This document shows, piece by piece, positions 44,263-54,561 of a stretch of 64,000 nt of DNA. Source of the stretch: SAR86 cluster bacterium (GTDB lineage: Bacteria > Pseudomonadota > Gammaproteobacteria > Magnimaribacterales > Magnimaribacteraceae); the NCBI GenBank assembly GCA_029268615.1, contig JAQWNM010000013.1, forward strand, positions 89,438 to 153,437, written 5' to 3'. The notes under the pieces were generated by a model. It made no database searches, was not told where the DNA came from, and worked only from the letters and a program-made list of their open reading frames with translations. Each line of letters opens with the position of its first letter. The first letter of the stretch is position 1. The translations under genes and the position numbers were made by a program.

Positions 44263-46131
44263 CTAGGATTCTATAAAAGTAGGGGTCACAGGTGGTTCTA
44301 ATTTAGTTTCACTTAGGCACCTTGATCTTATGTCTTCTATGTCTCCACCAAAATTAAACATTGGTAATTCTTTACCTCTTTCTAACCTTAACTCTTCACG
44401 CAGGGAAATAGTTGCCTCTTCATCTAAAGAACCTTCGTGAGTGAGAACAACTCCATATCTGATAGCGCCCTCCGAAGATACAAGTCTCTTTTCTATATCT
44501 TGAAGGACTAATACAGTGTCTCGTAATAGAGGATCTCCCCATCCACCTCCTCCCCAGGTATTAAAATGTAATAAATCTCCTTCTTTAACTTCTATTCCTT
44601 CACATTTCGCAGGTAAAACTTGTTGGGTACCATCCCTTCTTTCCAATAATTTAGTGGACCTCTGGCCAGGTTCACCTCCATTCACTCCCCATGGATAAGT
44701 AAGCCATCGGTCATCATGGATACCTATTTCTCCATCACACAGAAATCTGTAAGCTACATTCAGTCCATTTCCACCTCTATAAAGACCAGCGCCACCAGAA
44801 TCTGGTATTGTTTGATACTTTTCTATCCTTAAAGGAAAATAAGCCTCTACAAATTCATTTGGGACATTTGTGAAGGCTGGCCATAAAGAATGTCCATCTG
44901 GTCCATCTCCAATAGGACGGCCAGGCACGCCACCGAATCCAATCTGAAACAACTGAAACCAATTTCCATTTTTATCATAGCCAGAGAAGAATAAATGTGG
45001 TGAATCAGAAAATCCTGCTGCATTAAGCATCTGGTCAGGTGCGCCCATTCCTAAAAGGGCCCCCATTACATCAAAAATTCTTCCTAATGCATGAGTTCTT
45101 CCAGACAGGGCTGCAGGAAAATTTGGTTTTAATAGACTTCCTTGAGGAATCTTAACATCAACTAAATCATAGAATCCGTCATTAAATACTATTTGGGGAT
45201 CTACGACATTAATAGTGAAGGAGCCAAAAAACATTTTAAACATCTCTTCATTTAGATAAAAGTTGATAGAACTCTGTGCTTGAGGATCTGTTCCCTCAAA
45301 ATCAAAGATTGCTTTATCTTCTTCTCTCCACATTTTACATTGAATTTTATATGGCCCCATACCCATACCATCATCACAAATATAGTCTGTAAAGACTCTC
45401 GGCTCTTCAGGAATAAACATAGAAATAATATGCTTCATGGCAGTAAAATTCCTATCTAGCATAATATCCATAGTGGAATGAAAAATATCATCACCAAACC
45501 TATCAGCTATTTCATTACACCTCTTTGCTGCTGTATTACAAGATGCAACTAGGGCATTTAAATCAAAACGGTTCCATTGAGATGTTCTTACATTGTGTAA
45601 AATTAGCTCTAAAATATCACTTTGTAAAACCCCCTTTTTATATAACTTTGTTGGGGGAATTCTTATTCCTTCTTGATATATATTTGTGGCTTCAGTTGGT
45701 ATAGAACCAGGAACCATACCGCCATTATCAGACATGTGGCCAAACATTGCAGACCAAGCTATGTGCCTACCCTTCCTAAAAACAGGAGCTAAAACTAACC
45801 AGTCAGGTAAATGAGAAACTGCAGCATTACACATATATGGATCATTTGTAAGAATAATGTCTCCTTCTTCTATTTCTTCATCATAAGCTTCAGTAAAACC
45901 ATAAATAAAAGATCCAAATTGTCCCACGACCATTTTCCCTGCTCTATTAGCAATCATAGGAAAACAGTCTCCCTGTTCTCTTATCCCTGGAGATAGTGCA
46001 GTTCTTCTTACTATTGCATCCATCTCTTCACGAGCATTTCTAAGGGCATTTTCAATAATATCTACAGTTACGCCGTCCACATCAACGGTTTTGAGTTTGC
46101 TTTTATTTGTTTCAATTATTTTAGCTGGCAT
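44263..46131 (-). CDS. hyuB: Hydantoinase B / 5-oxoprolinase subunit (HyuB)
   Basis: A 622-residue HyuB-family protein. It starts VDIIENALRNAREEMDAIVRRTALSP, has ILTNDPYMCNAAVSHLPDW near residue 95, and ends with the HFNTWGGGGWGDPLLRD signature. HyuB pairs with HyuA in ATP-dependent hydrolysis of N-methylhydantoin, acetone carboxylation-like or 5-oxoproline opening. HyuA lies 13 bases upstream and the cysteine hydrolase 12 bases downstream, so the three form a unit. The substrate class, hydantoin, rests on the amidase next to it. Confidence 0.9.
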   Translation of the reverse strand: MPAKIIETNKSKLKTVDVDGVTVDIIENALRNAREEMDAIVRRTALSPGIREQGDCFPMIANRAGKMVVGQFGSFIYGFTEAYDEEIEEGDIILTNDPYMCNAAVSHLPDWLVLAPVFRKGRHIAWSAMFGHMSDNGGMVPGSIPTEATNIYQEGIRIPPTKLYKKGVLQSDILELILHNVRTSQWNRFDLNALVASCNTAAKRCNEIADRFGDDIFHSTMDIMLDRNFTAMKHIISMFIPEEPRVFTDYICDDGMGMGPYKIQCKMWREEDKAIFDFEGTDPQAQSSINFYLNEEMFKMFFGSFTINVVDPQIVFNDGFYDLVDVKIPQGSLLKPNFPAALSGRTHALGRIFDVMGALLGMGAPDQMLNAAGFSDSPHLFFSGYDKNGNWFQLFQIGFGGVPGRPIGDGPDGHSLWPAFTNVPNEFVEAYFPLRIEKYQTIPDSGGAGLYRGGNGLNVAYRFLCDGEIGIHDDRWLTYPWGVNGGEPGQRSTKLLERRDGTQQVLPAKCEGIEVKEGDLLHFNTWGGGGWGDPLLRDTVLVLQDIEKRLVSSEGAIRYGVVLTHEGSLDEEATISLREELRLERGKELPMFNFGGDIEDIRSRCLSETKLEPPVTPTFIES

Positions 46132-46144
46132 TTTATTTTAGTAA

Positions 46145-48205
46145 TTATTCTGCTTTATTGATTAGAAGGTTACCAATAAGATCAATCTGAGCCTTGTATT
46201 CGGGAAGTACAACAGTTGTTGAATCCATTTCACTGATAATGGCTGGTCCATCTATTACATGAGAGTCATTCAACATTTCCCTTTTATATATATCTGCTTT
46301 ATACCAATCTCCTTCATAATATATTTTTGTTTCTTTTATCTTACATTCCTCTAAAGAGAGTCCAGATTTTCCTAGTTTTTGTTCTTGGATAGAAGTTACT
46401 TTAGCTTTCACAATAGCTCGAATCATTAAAATTTCATGGTCATCTCCTAGTTTAAAGGTAAATAATTGTTCATGCTCATCATCAAATTGGTTAGTTATAA
46501 ATTTTATACCAGATTTTTTAATATCTTTTTCAGTAAATTCTCGAGTAATTTGAAATGCTTGGCCCGAATATCTAAGATCAGCTTGATAGGTAACTTCAAG
46601 ATTTACTTCTTGAATTCCATCTTTTATTAAAGACTGCGAAGCTTTATCTTTAAGTTGTTTTAAATCTATTATGAATTGATTAGAAGAAACATCGGAAGCC
46701 ATTGTTAGATACGTTCTAGTTGCCTCATCTTGTATCTGAGTTGTTGCATCACCATAAGCGCATAGAACACCAGGTCCTGGAGGAATAATTACAGGAAAAG
46801 AATCTGATAGTATGCCTAGAGCATTAGCGTGCAAAGGGCCTGCTCCACCAAAACCAATTAAAGCAAAATCTCTAGGATCATAGCCCTGTTCAACAGAAAC
46901 AAGTCTCAAAGCTCCAAACATAGACTCATTAACTATTTTTATAATACCTTCTGCTGCATCCATAAGGCTTATTCCAAGACCGTCAGCTATTTTTTGAACA
47001 GCCACCTCTGCTGAGGTCTTATCTATAGACATAGCACCACCTAACTGTACTTCGCTTGGCAGAAAACCCAAAACAATATTAGCGTCACAAACTGTTGGCT
47101 CTTCCCCTCCTTTCATATAAGCAGCAGGACCCGGATCTGCTCCAGCTGACTCTGGTCCTACCCTCAAAGCCTTTGTCAATTCTGGCACAAAAGCAATTGA
47201 ACCTCCTCCCGCTCCTACAGTTCTAACATCTACAGAAGGAGCTCTGACTCTAACATCCCCTACAAGAGTTTCCCTTCTAACTCTTGCTCTAGAATTTTGT
47301 ATTAGAGCTACATCTGTAGAAGTACCACCCATATCAAATGTCAGGATATCTTTATAGCCCGCTTTGTCACAAAAATGTATGGCGCCAGCAACCCCGCCTG
47401 CTGGTCCAGACATTAAATGGTTCACGGGGGAATCGCCAGTTGACCTACTAGAAGCTAAACCTCCATCAGATCTTAATATAGATAACTGAACATCAGATCC
47501 CATTTTAAAGTTAAGGTTTTTTTGAAGGTTATTTACATAACTAGAAACCTCGGGTCTTACATATGAATTTAATACTGTTGTTTCTGCCCTTTCATATTCT
47601 TGCATTTCTGGAATAACTTCACTTGAAATAGAAATAGGGATATTTTTAAAAATACCTTTAGCTATCTCTTCAACCTTTTTTTCATGCTCAGGATTTATAT
47701 ACGAATTTATGAGCGATATTGTTAAGGCTTCTACTTGATCTTTTTCAAAAAGGATCTTTAAATCTTTTTTTACCTGTTCGATATTTATAGGTGATATTTC
47801 ATTGCCTTCAGCATCAATTCTTCCTGAAGCTCCAATTGTCAATTCCAAAGGTGCGAGTAAAGGTTTCTTTATAAAATGTGTCCATCCACCCAAGCCACCT
47901 GGACAAAAAGACCTAGCTACCTGTAGAACACTTTCATACCCTTCAGTAGTTACGAGACCTACTTTTGCCCCTTTTCCAGTTAGTACTGCATTTGTAGCGA
48001 CCGTCGTCCCATGCATTACTAGCTCTATTTCTCTTGGGTCCACTCCAGAATCTTCACATATTCTAGAAACGCCTTGCAAAACTCCAATTGAAGAATCTTC
48101 AGGAGTTGATAAAACCTTTGCAGTGTGGGTAGAACCATCTACTTCATTAATGAGAAGAAAATCTGTAAAAGTGCCTCCAACATCAACACCAAGTCTATAT
48201 GACAT
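46145..48205 (-). CDS. hyuA: Hydantoinase A / 5-oxoprolinase subunit (HyuA)
   Basis: A 686-residue HyuA-family protein of the actin-like ATPase fold. The phosphate-binding loops are GVDVGGTFTDFLLI at the N-terminus and TFDMGGTSTDVALI near 293. MHGTTVATNAVLTGKGAKVGLVTTEG and the late ALIGFGGAGPLHANAL confirm the family. With HyuB and an N-carbamoylsarcosine amidase-like hydrolase downstream, it probably drives ATP-dependent opening of an N-methylhydantoin-like ring. A TonB receptor gene lies 66 bases upstream in the same direction. Confidence 0.92.
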   Translation of the reverse strand: MSYRLGVDVGGTFTDFLLINEVDGSTHTAKVLSTPEDSSIGVLQGVSRICEDSGVDPREIELVMHGTTVATNAVLTGKGAKVGLVTTEGYESVLQVARSFCPGGLGGWTHFIKKPLLAPLELTIGASGRIDAEGNEISPINIEQVKKDLKILFEKDQVEALTISLINSYINPEHEKKVEEIAKGIFKNIPISISSEVIPEMQEYERAETTVLNSYVRPEVSSYVNNLQKNLNFKMGSDVQLSILRSDGGLASSRSTGDSPVNHLMSGPAGGVAGAIHFCDKAGYKDILTFDMGGTSTDVALIQNSRARVRRETLVGDVRVRAPSVDVRTVGAGGGSIAFVPELTKALRVGPESAGADPGPAAYMKGGEEPTVCDANIVLGFLPSEVQLGGAMSIDKTSAEVAVQKIADGLGISLMDAAEGIIKIVNESMFGALRLVSVEQGYDPRDFALIGFGGAGPLHANALGILSDSFPVIIPPGPGVLCAYGDATTQIQDEATRTYLTMASDVSSNQFIIDLKQLKDKASQSLIKDGIQEVNLEVTYQADLRYSGQAFQITREFTEKDIKKSGIKFITNQFDDEHEQLFTFKLGDDHEILMIRAIVKAKVTSIQEQKLGKSGLSLEECKIKETKIYYEGDWYKADIYKREMLNDSHVIDGPAIISEMDSTTVVLPEYKAQIDLIGNLLINKAE

Positions 48206-48271
48206 ATATACTTTCCAATAATAATTTTAATATATTACCCATCTAATTCATCATGAGTAATCTAAACTTAA

Positions 48272-50755
48272 TTAGAAATCATAGCGAAAATCTATTCCAT
48301 AAGTTCCTTTTGGAGCTTCATGGATAAAAGATCCGCCAAATTCTGGCGCAGCTATTACTTCAGCTAAATAATCTTCATCTGTTAGATTTCTAGCCCATAA
48401 AGTTGATGACCAATGGTCTCCCCTTAAAGTTGCCCTAAGATCTAATAATTCATAAGGATCTCTAACAGTCCTGCTCATGTCTGAAGCAACTGGGAATCCT
48501 AGTAAGGCAGTCCAAACAGAAGGCTGTTGACTATCTTGAACAGTATGGAACCAAGTTTCTCCTATTTTCATGTAATCTAATCTTAAAACTAGTTCTAAAC
48601 CGTCACTAATAGATTGCTCAAACTGCAATCCTAAGTTCATTGTATATTCTGGAGCTAAAGGAGCTTCATTCCCTACTGTATAAGGTCTATGAGTATTTCG
48701 TTGTATTTCTCCATCTGTTACTCCAAAGCCTCCATCTATTCTAATCTGATCTGTAGCTGCAAATTTAAAATCTAATTCATAGCCACTTATTTCAAGCTCT
48801 TCAATTGTGGTCACAACTCTTAATAATCCAAAAGGACCTGCAAAGAATTCAAAAAATTGATTATCGTCAATCTTAGTTTGAAAAGCTGCTCCGTTTAGAG
48901 CTAAACGACCATCTAGATAGCTTCCTTTAAAACCTATTTCTAAAGCTTTTGAAACTTCTTTCTCAAAGTCATCTTTAACTTTGATATTAGCTCCAACATT
49001 ACCTAACCCAAAAGGATTTCCAGTATTAAACCAAAACCCAGTAGTTGCTGCACTCCCTAAAGAATTAAAACCACCCGATCTAAAACCAACTCCATAGGAG
49101 GCATATAAGCTAGTTTCATCACTTGCCTGATGAGTTAAAGTTAATTTAGGTTGAAATTGACTGAAATCTTCTGACCTTGAAGGAATAGAATCACCAACTG
49201 ATGCCATTCCAGGATTGATTGGTTGACCTCCTCCATAACTCAATGCCTGAGCTACAGCGGGTACTTTATTTTCTACATCACGATCTTCTTGATCGTAACG
49301 AGCTTCAAATGAAATTTCTGTTCTATCCGAAATATCATAACTTAGCTGACCAAATAGAGAAATAACATCTGTATTAAATTCGTCATGGAATAACAAATCT
49401 GTAGGATTTTTTCCAGTTGGTGGAACATAAGGTTTTAATTCAAAACCACGCCCCAGATCAGCTCCATAAGCTACTACAACCTCTCTTTCAATTTCTGAAA
49501 CATAACCTCCTACAATCCATCTCAAGTCTTGATCTTGCGGACTGGTTAATCTCAATTCTAAGCTTATGTCACTTTGATTTCTTTCCTGATATTGATATCC
49601 ATCACATGTAACTGGTAAATAAGGTCCAAAAACTGTATCTGCTGCAGAAGGAGCTGTACCGGGTGCTGCAAAAGAAAATCCTGGTGGATGCGAATTAATT
49701 AAACCACTTGTAGTTGGCGTGATAGAAGCTGCACAACTTGGGACACCGAAATAAGCCCCAAAAGCCCCACTTGTTCCGTCAGACATTAAGTGTTCTTCTA
49801 AATCATTATAAGCCGCTATAAATGTTAAAGTATTGCCGTTTGCAAGATCCTGATCAAATTTTAGGGAGACATCAAAAGTTTCTTGCTCATTCACAGGTGG
49901 AACATTGAACATATATTTAAATTCTTGATCATTAACATCTAAAAAGAATTTTTCAGCGCCAGGAGTTCCAAACCCTTGAAAAGCAGGTAAAGCAAATACA
50001 GCATTAAAATTTATTGTGCCACCTTCAGCTTGACTGCTTCCAACTCTTAAATCCCATGTACTATCATCATTATCGATCAATAAACGGCCTCTCACTGTTG
50101 TATCTTCAAAAAAGTCTACGTTATTTGTATTAGTGAAATCATTTACTAATTCTCCATCGGTTTCTCTAGAGCTTACTGTTAACCTACCAAAGACATTATC
50201 TGAAAGCTTACCTGAAAAAACTCCTTGCATCTTATTAGAAGAATTATTTCCAGCACCAAAGACAACTGAACTTTCGGATTCTTCTGTAGGTTGTCGGGTT
50301 GTAATAATAATAGCACCTGAAGTAGCATTTCTTCCATATAATGCTCCCTGGGGACCTTTTAGAACTTCAATTTGAGCAATATCAAGTAGTTCTCTATTAA
50401 AGCCATTTGGGTTTGTTTGCAAAACTCCATCAACAACGAAAGCAAAATTAGATTCGGCATCACGAGTTGAAGTCAAACCTCTAATTGTTACTAAAGTGTC
50501 TCCAACATTAACAGTGTTTGCCATAACAACATTAGGAGTTAATGCTATAAAATCTTCCGGTCTCTCAATTCCAGCATCTTGAATCTCTGATGTAGTAAAT
50601 GCAGAAATAGCAATTGGAACATCTCTTAAATTCTCATCCGTCTTTCTGGCAGTTACTACCACCTCTTCGAGAGAAGGTTCCGCGTTTATAAAAAAAGAAC
50701 CAAATAAAAAAGAAGCTGACAACATAATCAGCGTAAATAAATTATGACTTCTCAT
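48272..50755 (-). CDS. TonB-dependent receptor upstream of hydantoinase genes
   Basis: An 827-residue outer-membrane TonB-dependent receptor. A signal peptide of about 25 residues is followed by the TonB-box region EEVVVTARKTDENLRDVPIAI, a plug domain with VEVLKGPQGALYGRNATSGAI, and a 22-strand barrel ending in GIDFRYDF. I use ATG 50755, preceded by GGGGA; the ORF to 50821 would add a non-signal leader. It lies in the same direction as and 66 bases before HyuA, so it may import the hydantoin-like substrate or a larger precursor (inference). Confidence 0.92.
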   Translation of the reverse strand: MRSHNLFTLIMLSASFLFGSFFINAEPSLEEVVVTARKTDENLRDVPIAISAFTTSEIQDAGIERPEDFIALTPNVVMANTVNVGDTLVTIRGLTSTRDAESNFAFVVDGVLQTNPNGFNRELLDIAQIEVLKGPQGALYGRNATSGAIIITTRQPTEESESSVVFGAGNNSSNKMQGVFSGKLSDNVFGRLTVSSRETDGELVNDFTNTNNVDFFEDTTVRGRLLIDNDDSTWDLRVGSSQAEGGTINFNAVFALPAFQGFGTPGAEKFFLDVNDQEFKYMFNVPPVNEQETFDVSLKFDQDLANGNTLTFIAAYNDLEEHLMSDGTSGAFGAYFGVPSCAASITPTTSGLINSHPPGFSFAAPGTAPSAADTVFGPYLPVTCDGYQYQERNQSDISLELRLTSPQDQDLRWIVGGYVSEIEREVVVAYGADLGRGFELKPYVPPTGKNPTDLLFHDEFNTDVISLFGQLSYDISDRTEISFEARYDQEDRDVENKVPAVAQALSYGGGQPINPGMASVGDSIPSRSEDFSQFQPKLTLTHQASDETSLYASYGVGFRSGGFNSLGSAATTGFWFNTGNPFGLGNVGANIKVKDDFEKEVSKALEIGFKGSYLDGRLALNGAAFQTKIDDNQFFEFFAGPFGLLRVVTTIEELEISGYELDFKFAATDQIRIDGGFGVTDGEIQRNTHRPYTVGNEAPLAPEYTMNLGLQFEQSISDGLELVLRLDYMKIGETWFHTVQDSQQPSVWTALLGFPVASDMSRTVRDPYELLDLRATLRGDHWSSTLWARNLTDEDYLAEVIAAPEFGGSFIHEAPKGTYGIDFRYDF

Positions 50756-50878
50756 GAATTTTTCCCCAAAGTTTAAAGTTAGACTGGAGGTAATTCTATA
50801 CTCATATTCAACATGATACAATACGCCCCTTTTTAAGAACTAACCCGTATACTTTTAAAATCTTTAAAATTAGGATTA

Positions 50879-52081
50879 ATGAAAAAACCACTTGAATCAA
50901 TCAAATTAATTGATCTTACTCATATGCTTTCTGGCCCCTATGCTGGCATGATCTTAGCAGACATGGGTTGTGATGTAGTCAAAGTAGAGCCTCCGAAGAC
51001 AGGAGAGAATACTAGAAGACTTCTTGAAAATGATCCAGACTACTCAATAGATGGAATGAGTACTTATTTCTTTACATTAAATAGAAATAAAAGGAGTGTT
51101 TGTATTGACTTAAAAAAAGAGGATGGCCTTAATTTATTTTATAATTTAGTTCAAAATGCAGATGTTGTGCTTAGTAATTTTAGTCCTGGGGTTACTAAAA
51201 AACTTAAAATTAGCTTTGATCACTTAAAAGAAATAAATCCAAAGATTATTACATGTACCGTAACTGGTTTTGGAGAAACCGGTCCAAATTTTAAGAGACC
51301 TGCTTTTGATCAAATAGCTCAAGCTCTAGGAGGAGGAATGTCAATCACTGGTCAATCAAAAGATGAGCCCATGAGAGCGGGTTTGCCTGTGGGTGATTTA
51401 TCTGGAGGCATGTTTGCGGTCATGGGAATACAAGCAGCTCTTCTAGCCAGGAATACTACTAATAAAGGCCAACATGTAGATATTTCTATGCTTGATTGTC
51501 AAATATCTATGTTGAACTATATGGCTACTATGCATCTTGTTTCAGGACTTGTCCCTGAACCAATAGGAAATGCTCACTTTGTTCATGTTCCTTATAACAC
51601 TTTTTCTACAAAGGACTTTCCTATAGTAATAGCCGCAGCTGGAGATCAATTTTGGCCAGGGGTATTAGATGTTTTTAATATAGAAGAACTTCGAATACCT
51701 AAATATGAATTTGCCCCATCTCGGCAAGCCGACAAAGAACTAATTGAAGATCTATTGCAAAAAAAACTAATGACCGATATATCAGAAAATTGGCTAAAGA
51801 AATTAGAACTAAATAAAATACCATGCTCTAGGGTGAATAACTTTGAACAAGCATTAAAAGACGAACAAATTAGACATAGAAATATGGTAGTAGAATTAAA
51901 ACACCCTAATGGAGCTTCAGCAGAAGTACCAGGTAATCCTATTAAACTTTCAGACACTCATGAAGATTCTTTTTCTCCTCCTCCATTACTTGGAGCTCAT
52001 ACAGATGAAGTGCTAACTGAATGGTTAAACCTAAATCCAGATGAGATAAGTGGATTAAGAAAAAAACTAATTATAGATTAA
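50879..52081 (+). CDS. CaiB/BaiF family CoA transferase
   Basis: A 400-residue class III CoA transferase. It opens LESIKLIDLTHMLSGPYAGMILADMGCDVVKVEPP, and the catalytic aspartate is expected in DISMLDCQISMLN near residue 206. FGETGPNFKRPAFDQIAQA and GVGDLSGG-type loops support the family. These enzymes move CoA between carboxylic acids. It is followed seven bases later by HMG-CoA lyase, an arrangement seen in leucine, terpenoid and itaconate-type catabolism. The acid transferred is not known. Confidence 0.92.
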   Translation: MKKPLESIKLIDLTHMLSGPYAGMILADMGCDVVKVEPPKTGENTRRLLENDPDYSIDGMSTYFFTLNRNKRSVCIDLKKEDGLNLFYNLVQNADVVLSNFSPGVTKKLKISFDHLKEINPKIITCTVTGFGETGPNFKRPAFDQIAQALGGGMSITGQSKDEPMRAGLPVGDLSGGMFAVMGIQAALLARNTTNKGQHVDISMLDCQISMLNYMATMHLVSGLVPEPIGNAHFVHVPYNTFSTKDFPIVIAAAGDQFWPGVLDVFNIEELRIPKYEFAPSRQADKELIEDLLQKKLMTDISENWLKKLELNKIPCSRVNNFEQALKDEQIRHRNMVVELKHPNGASAEVPGNPIKLSDTHEDSFSPPPLLGAHTDEVLTEWLNLNPDEISGLRKKLIID

Positions 52082-52088
52082 TATATAT

Positions 52089-52991
52089 ATGAATAAAGAT
52101 TTTATCTATATAAATGAAGTTGGTCCAAGAGATGGACTCCAAAATCAAAATCAACATGTAGAAGTAAATGACAGAGTGAATTTAATACAACTTCTAGCTG
52201 ATGCAAATATTCCAGGTATAGAAGTAGCCAGCTTTGCTAATCCAAAAGTTGTGCCTAGAATGGCTGGTGGCGCAGAAATACTAAAAAACCACAAAAATTT
52301 AAATAAATGCGATATATCTGTACTAGTTCCTAACTTAAAAGGTTATGAATTGGCAAAGGAAGCAGGTGCATCTTCTATAGCTGTAGTTCCATCCTCGACA
52401 GACACTTTTAATAAAAAGAACATTAACATGAGCTTGGAAGAAACTATAAAAAGTGCTTGCTCTATTCTTTCATCAGCAAAAGAAGACAATATAAGGACTA
52501 GAGCTTATGTTTCAGCTGCCTGGGAATGTCCGTATGAAGGAAAAATAAAGCCAAATGTCATACTTTCCATTTCAGAAAAAATGTTGAATGCAGGGGCACA
52601 GGAGTTAATTCTAGCTGATACTATAGGGGCTGCTAATCCAAAAGATGTTGAGAATCTATTTACTTTAGCACTTAAGAATTTCAAGAACATCGAAATTTCA
52701 GCTCATTTTCATGATACTCGAGCCATGGCACTTACAAATGTATGGGCTGCCCTAAACTGCGGGATTAAAAAATTTGATAGCTCAATTGGCGGTTTGGGAG
52801 GGTGTCCTTTTGCTCCGGGGGCTTCTGGAAATTTAGCCACTGAAGACTTAGTGCATATGTTACATCAATCAGGATTTGAAACTGGAATAGACACTCAATT
52901 ATTAAATAAAGCAATAAAGTTAACATCTACACTTGTGAATAGCGATATAGGAGGAAGAATGACTCCTTGGTTAAGTCAACAAACTAAATAG
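52089..52991 (+). CDS. Hydroxymethylglutaryl-CoA lyase
   Basis: A 300-residue HMG-CoA lyase cleaving HMG-CoA to acetoacetate and acetyl-CoA. EVGPRDGLQNQNQ (residues 10-22) holds the catalytic arginine and metal-ligand aspartate. AHFHDTRAMAL supplies the paired histidines. GGLGGCPFAPGASGNLATED is the signature loop with the catalytic cysteine. It is in an operon with the CaiB-type transferase and overlaps the convergent glucokinase gene by 8 bases. It links leucine or isoprenoid breakdown to central metabolism. Confidence 0.95.
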   Translation: MNKDFIYINEVGPRDGLQNQNQHVEVNDRVNLIQLLADANIPGIEVASFANPKVVPRMAGGAEILKNHKNLNKCDISVLVPNLKGYELAKEAGASSIAVVPSSTDTFNKKNINMSLEETIKSACSILSSAKEDNIRTRAYVSAAWECPYEGKIKPNVILSISEKMLNAGAQELILADTIGAANPKDVENLFTLALKNFKNIEISAHFHDTRAMALTNVWAALNCGIKKFDSSIGGLGGCPFAPGASGNLATEDLVHMLHQSGFETGIDTQLLNKAIKLTSTLVNSDIGGRMTPWLSQQTK

Positions 52992-53925
52992 TAGAGTCTT
53001 TACTTGTAATAGTTAACCCCCCCCTAAAGCCAAGATCTTTATTCTTTATAAAGTAAATAGGAGTCGAAATTAACATCTCTTCCATTGTTTTACTCTCTTC
53101 AAATATTCTTCTAAATTTAACTTGGTCTAGATTTTGTATCATTGAATTTACAATATTTCCAGAAATATAAACTCCACCCGTAGCTCCCCATGTCAAAGCC
53201 ATATTTCTGAGATAAATAGCAAATAAATTAACGAATAGGTTACTAGTCAACTTTGAATACTTATCATTGGATGCAAAGATATTATTATCTAACATATTAA
53301 AATCTTGTCCTCCTGATAAATAATTATAAATTATGTTTATTCCCCTTCCGGACAAGAGATCTTCAAAGGTAGGAATCTGATCGTTTTTCTTCTTAAATAT
53401 ATCTATAATCTTTCTTATATTTTTATTATCTAAGGTGCCCGGGATCTCTATATGTCCTGCTTCTGAAGAAATAATATTCTCATTGACAATCCCTGCTAGT
53501 CCTAAACCAGTGCCTGGTATAACAAGAATCTTTGGCCCTTCTCCTGGGGTCACTAATCTACCTATATTTATTATGCCTTCTGAAGGAAGCCCTTCTAACG
53601 CATGAGCTTGTAGGGCTAAATCATTCAACACAACTAGCCCATCTGGAAATAAATCTTTTTTAATTTTCTTTTGACTGAAGTTAAAATCAATATTTACAAA
53701 AGATACTAAATCTTTAGTTACAGGAGCAGCTACACCAATTACAGCCTTTGTAATAGAAATTTTCTCAGGAAGATTTTTTATATAGTTCGAACATAAATCA
53801 TGCAAGCTACTAAATTCCTTAATCTTATATTCTTTGGGACTTAGGTAATTTTTGCCTTCCAATGTAAATGCTAACCTTGCATTTGTTGCTCCAATATCAG
53901 CAAGAAGTACAGAGTTATTTTGCAT
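52984..53925 (-). CDS. glk: Glucokinase
   Basis: A 313-residue bacterial glucokinase (Glk family, not ROK). LLADIGATNARLAF (8-21) is the ATP phosphate loop, VLNDLALQAHALEGL carries the substrate aspartate, IPGTGLGLAGI a second phosphate loop, and SSEAGHIEIP the conserved glutamate-histidine segment. It phosphorylates glucose entering glycolysis or the Entner-Doudoroff route. It overlaps the convergent HMG-CoA lyase 3' end by eight bases. Its own promoter probably lies in the 81-base gap before the YciB gene. Confidence 0.93.
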   Translation of the reverse strand: MQNNSVLLADIGATNARLAFTLEGKNYLSPKEYKIKEFSSLHDLCSNYIKNLPEKISITKAVIGVAAPVTKDLVSFVNIDFNFSQKKIKKDLFPDGLVVLNDLALQAHALEGLPSEGIINIGRLVTPGEGPKILVIPGTGLGLAGIVNENIISSEAGHIEIPGTLDNKNIRKIIDIFKKKNDQIPTFEDLLSGRGINIIYNYLSGGQDFNMLDNNIFASNDKYSKLTSNLFVNLFAIYLRNMALTWGATGGVYISGNIVNSMIQNLDQVKFRRIFEESKTMEEMLISTPIYFIKNKDLGFRGGLTITSKDSTI

Positions 53926-54006
53926 AAAAATCTATTTCTAGACTTTAGTATCTAAATTTGGAAAGAACATCAACACAGATAAAAAATCATAAACTCAGAA
54001 ATTTTA

Positions 54007-54561
54007 TTAGTTTTCTTCACTAAGTTTGGCCTCTGACATAAATTTACTTAGGTAGACAATGGTTAAAGTTATGAAAACAAATGAAATGCCAAAAACGCCG
54101 AATAATTTAAAATACACCCAAGTATCTAGAGACGTATAAAAAACAAAATATAAATTAACTAATCCAATGATAATAAAACCAAGAGACATTAAATTAGTTG
54201 CATTTTTCCAAGCTCTGTCTGGAATTCCTGGCATTGCCTCCTCTATAAAATCTTTCATTAGGTAAGAGTTTCTAAAATATGAAAAACCTAAAAGAATCAA
54301 AGCAAAAAGCCAGTTTACAATGCTCACCTTCCACTGGATAAAAATAGGATCTCTTAACACTAGCGTAGCTCCGCCTAGAACCACCACCAATAACCATGTG
54401 AAGAGTAATTTCTTATCAACACTTCCTCTGGTTAACTTTTCATGCCCTACTTGCAACGTAAGAGCTATCATTAATGCTCCGGTAGCTAAAATAATATCCT
54501 TGGTAAAAATCCAAACACCTACGAATATTAAAACTGGTAGAAGTGTATTAAATTGTTTCAT
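54007..54561 (-). CDS. yciB: Inner-membrane septation protein YciB/IspZ
   Basis: A 184-residue integral membrane protein with five or six helices. The conserved features of YciB are LLPVLIFVGVWIFTKDIILATG, then TLQVGHEKLTRG, VLRDPIFIQWKVSIVNWLFAL and IPDRAWKNATNLMSLGFIIIG. It is needed for normal cell-envelope function and division in related bacteria. Its ATG overlaps by four bases the stop of the small Ig-like gene upstream. Identification is firm. Confidence 0.92.
   Translation of the reverse strand: MKQFNTLLPVLIFVGVWIFTKDIILATGALMIALTLQVGHEKLTRGSVDKKLLFTWLLVVVLGGATLVLRDPIFIQWKVSIVNWLFALILLGFSYFRNSYLMKDFIEEAMPGIPDRAWKNATNLMSLGFIIIGLVNLYFVFYTSLDTWVYFKLFGVFGISFVFITLTIVYLSKFMSEAKLSEEN

Noticed and set aside
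48206..48271. ATTACtCAT/ATGgGTAAT imperfect inverted repeat between the TonB receptor and HyuA
   Set aside because: One mismatched pair per arm and no T-run; may be a weak hairpin, not enough for a terminator or operator call.
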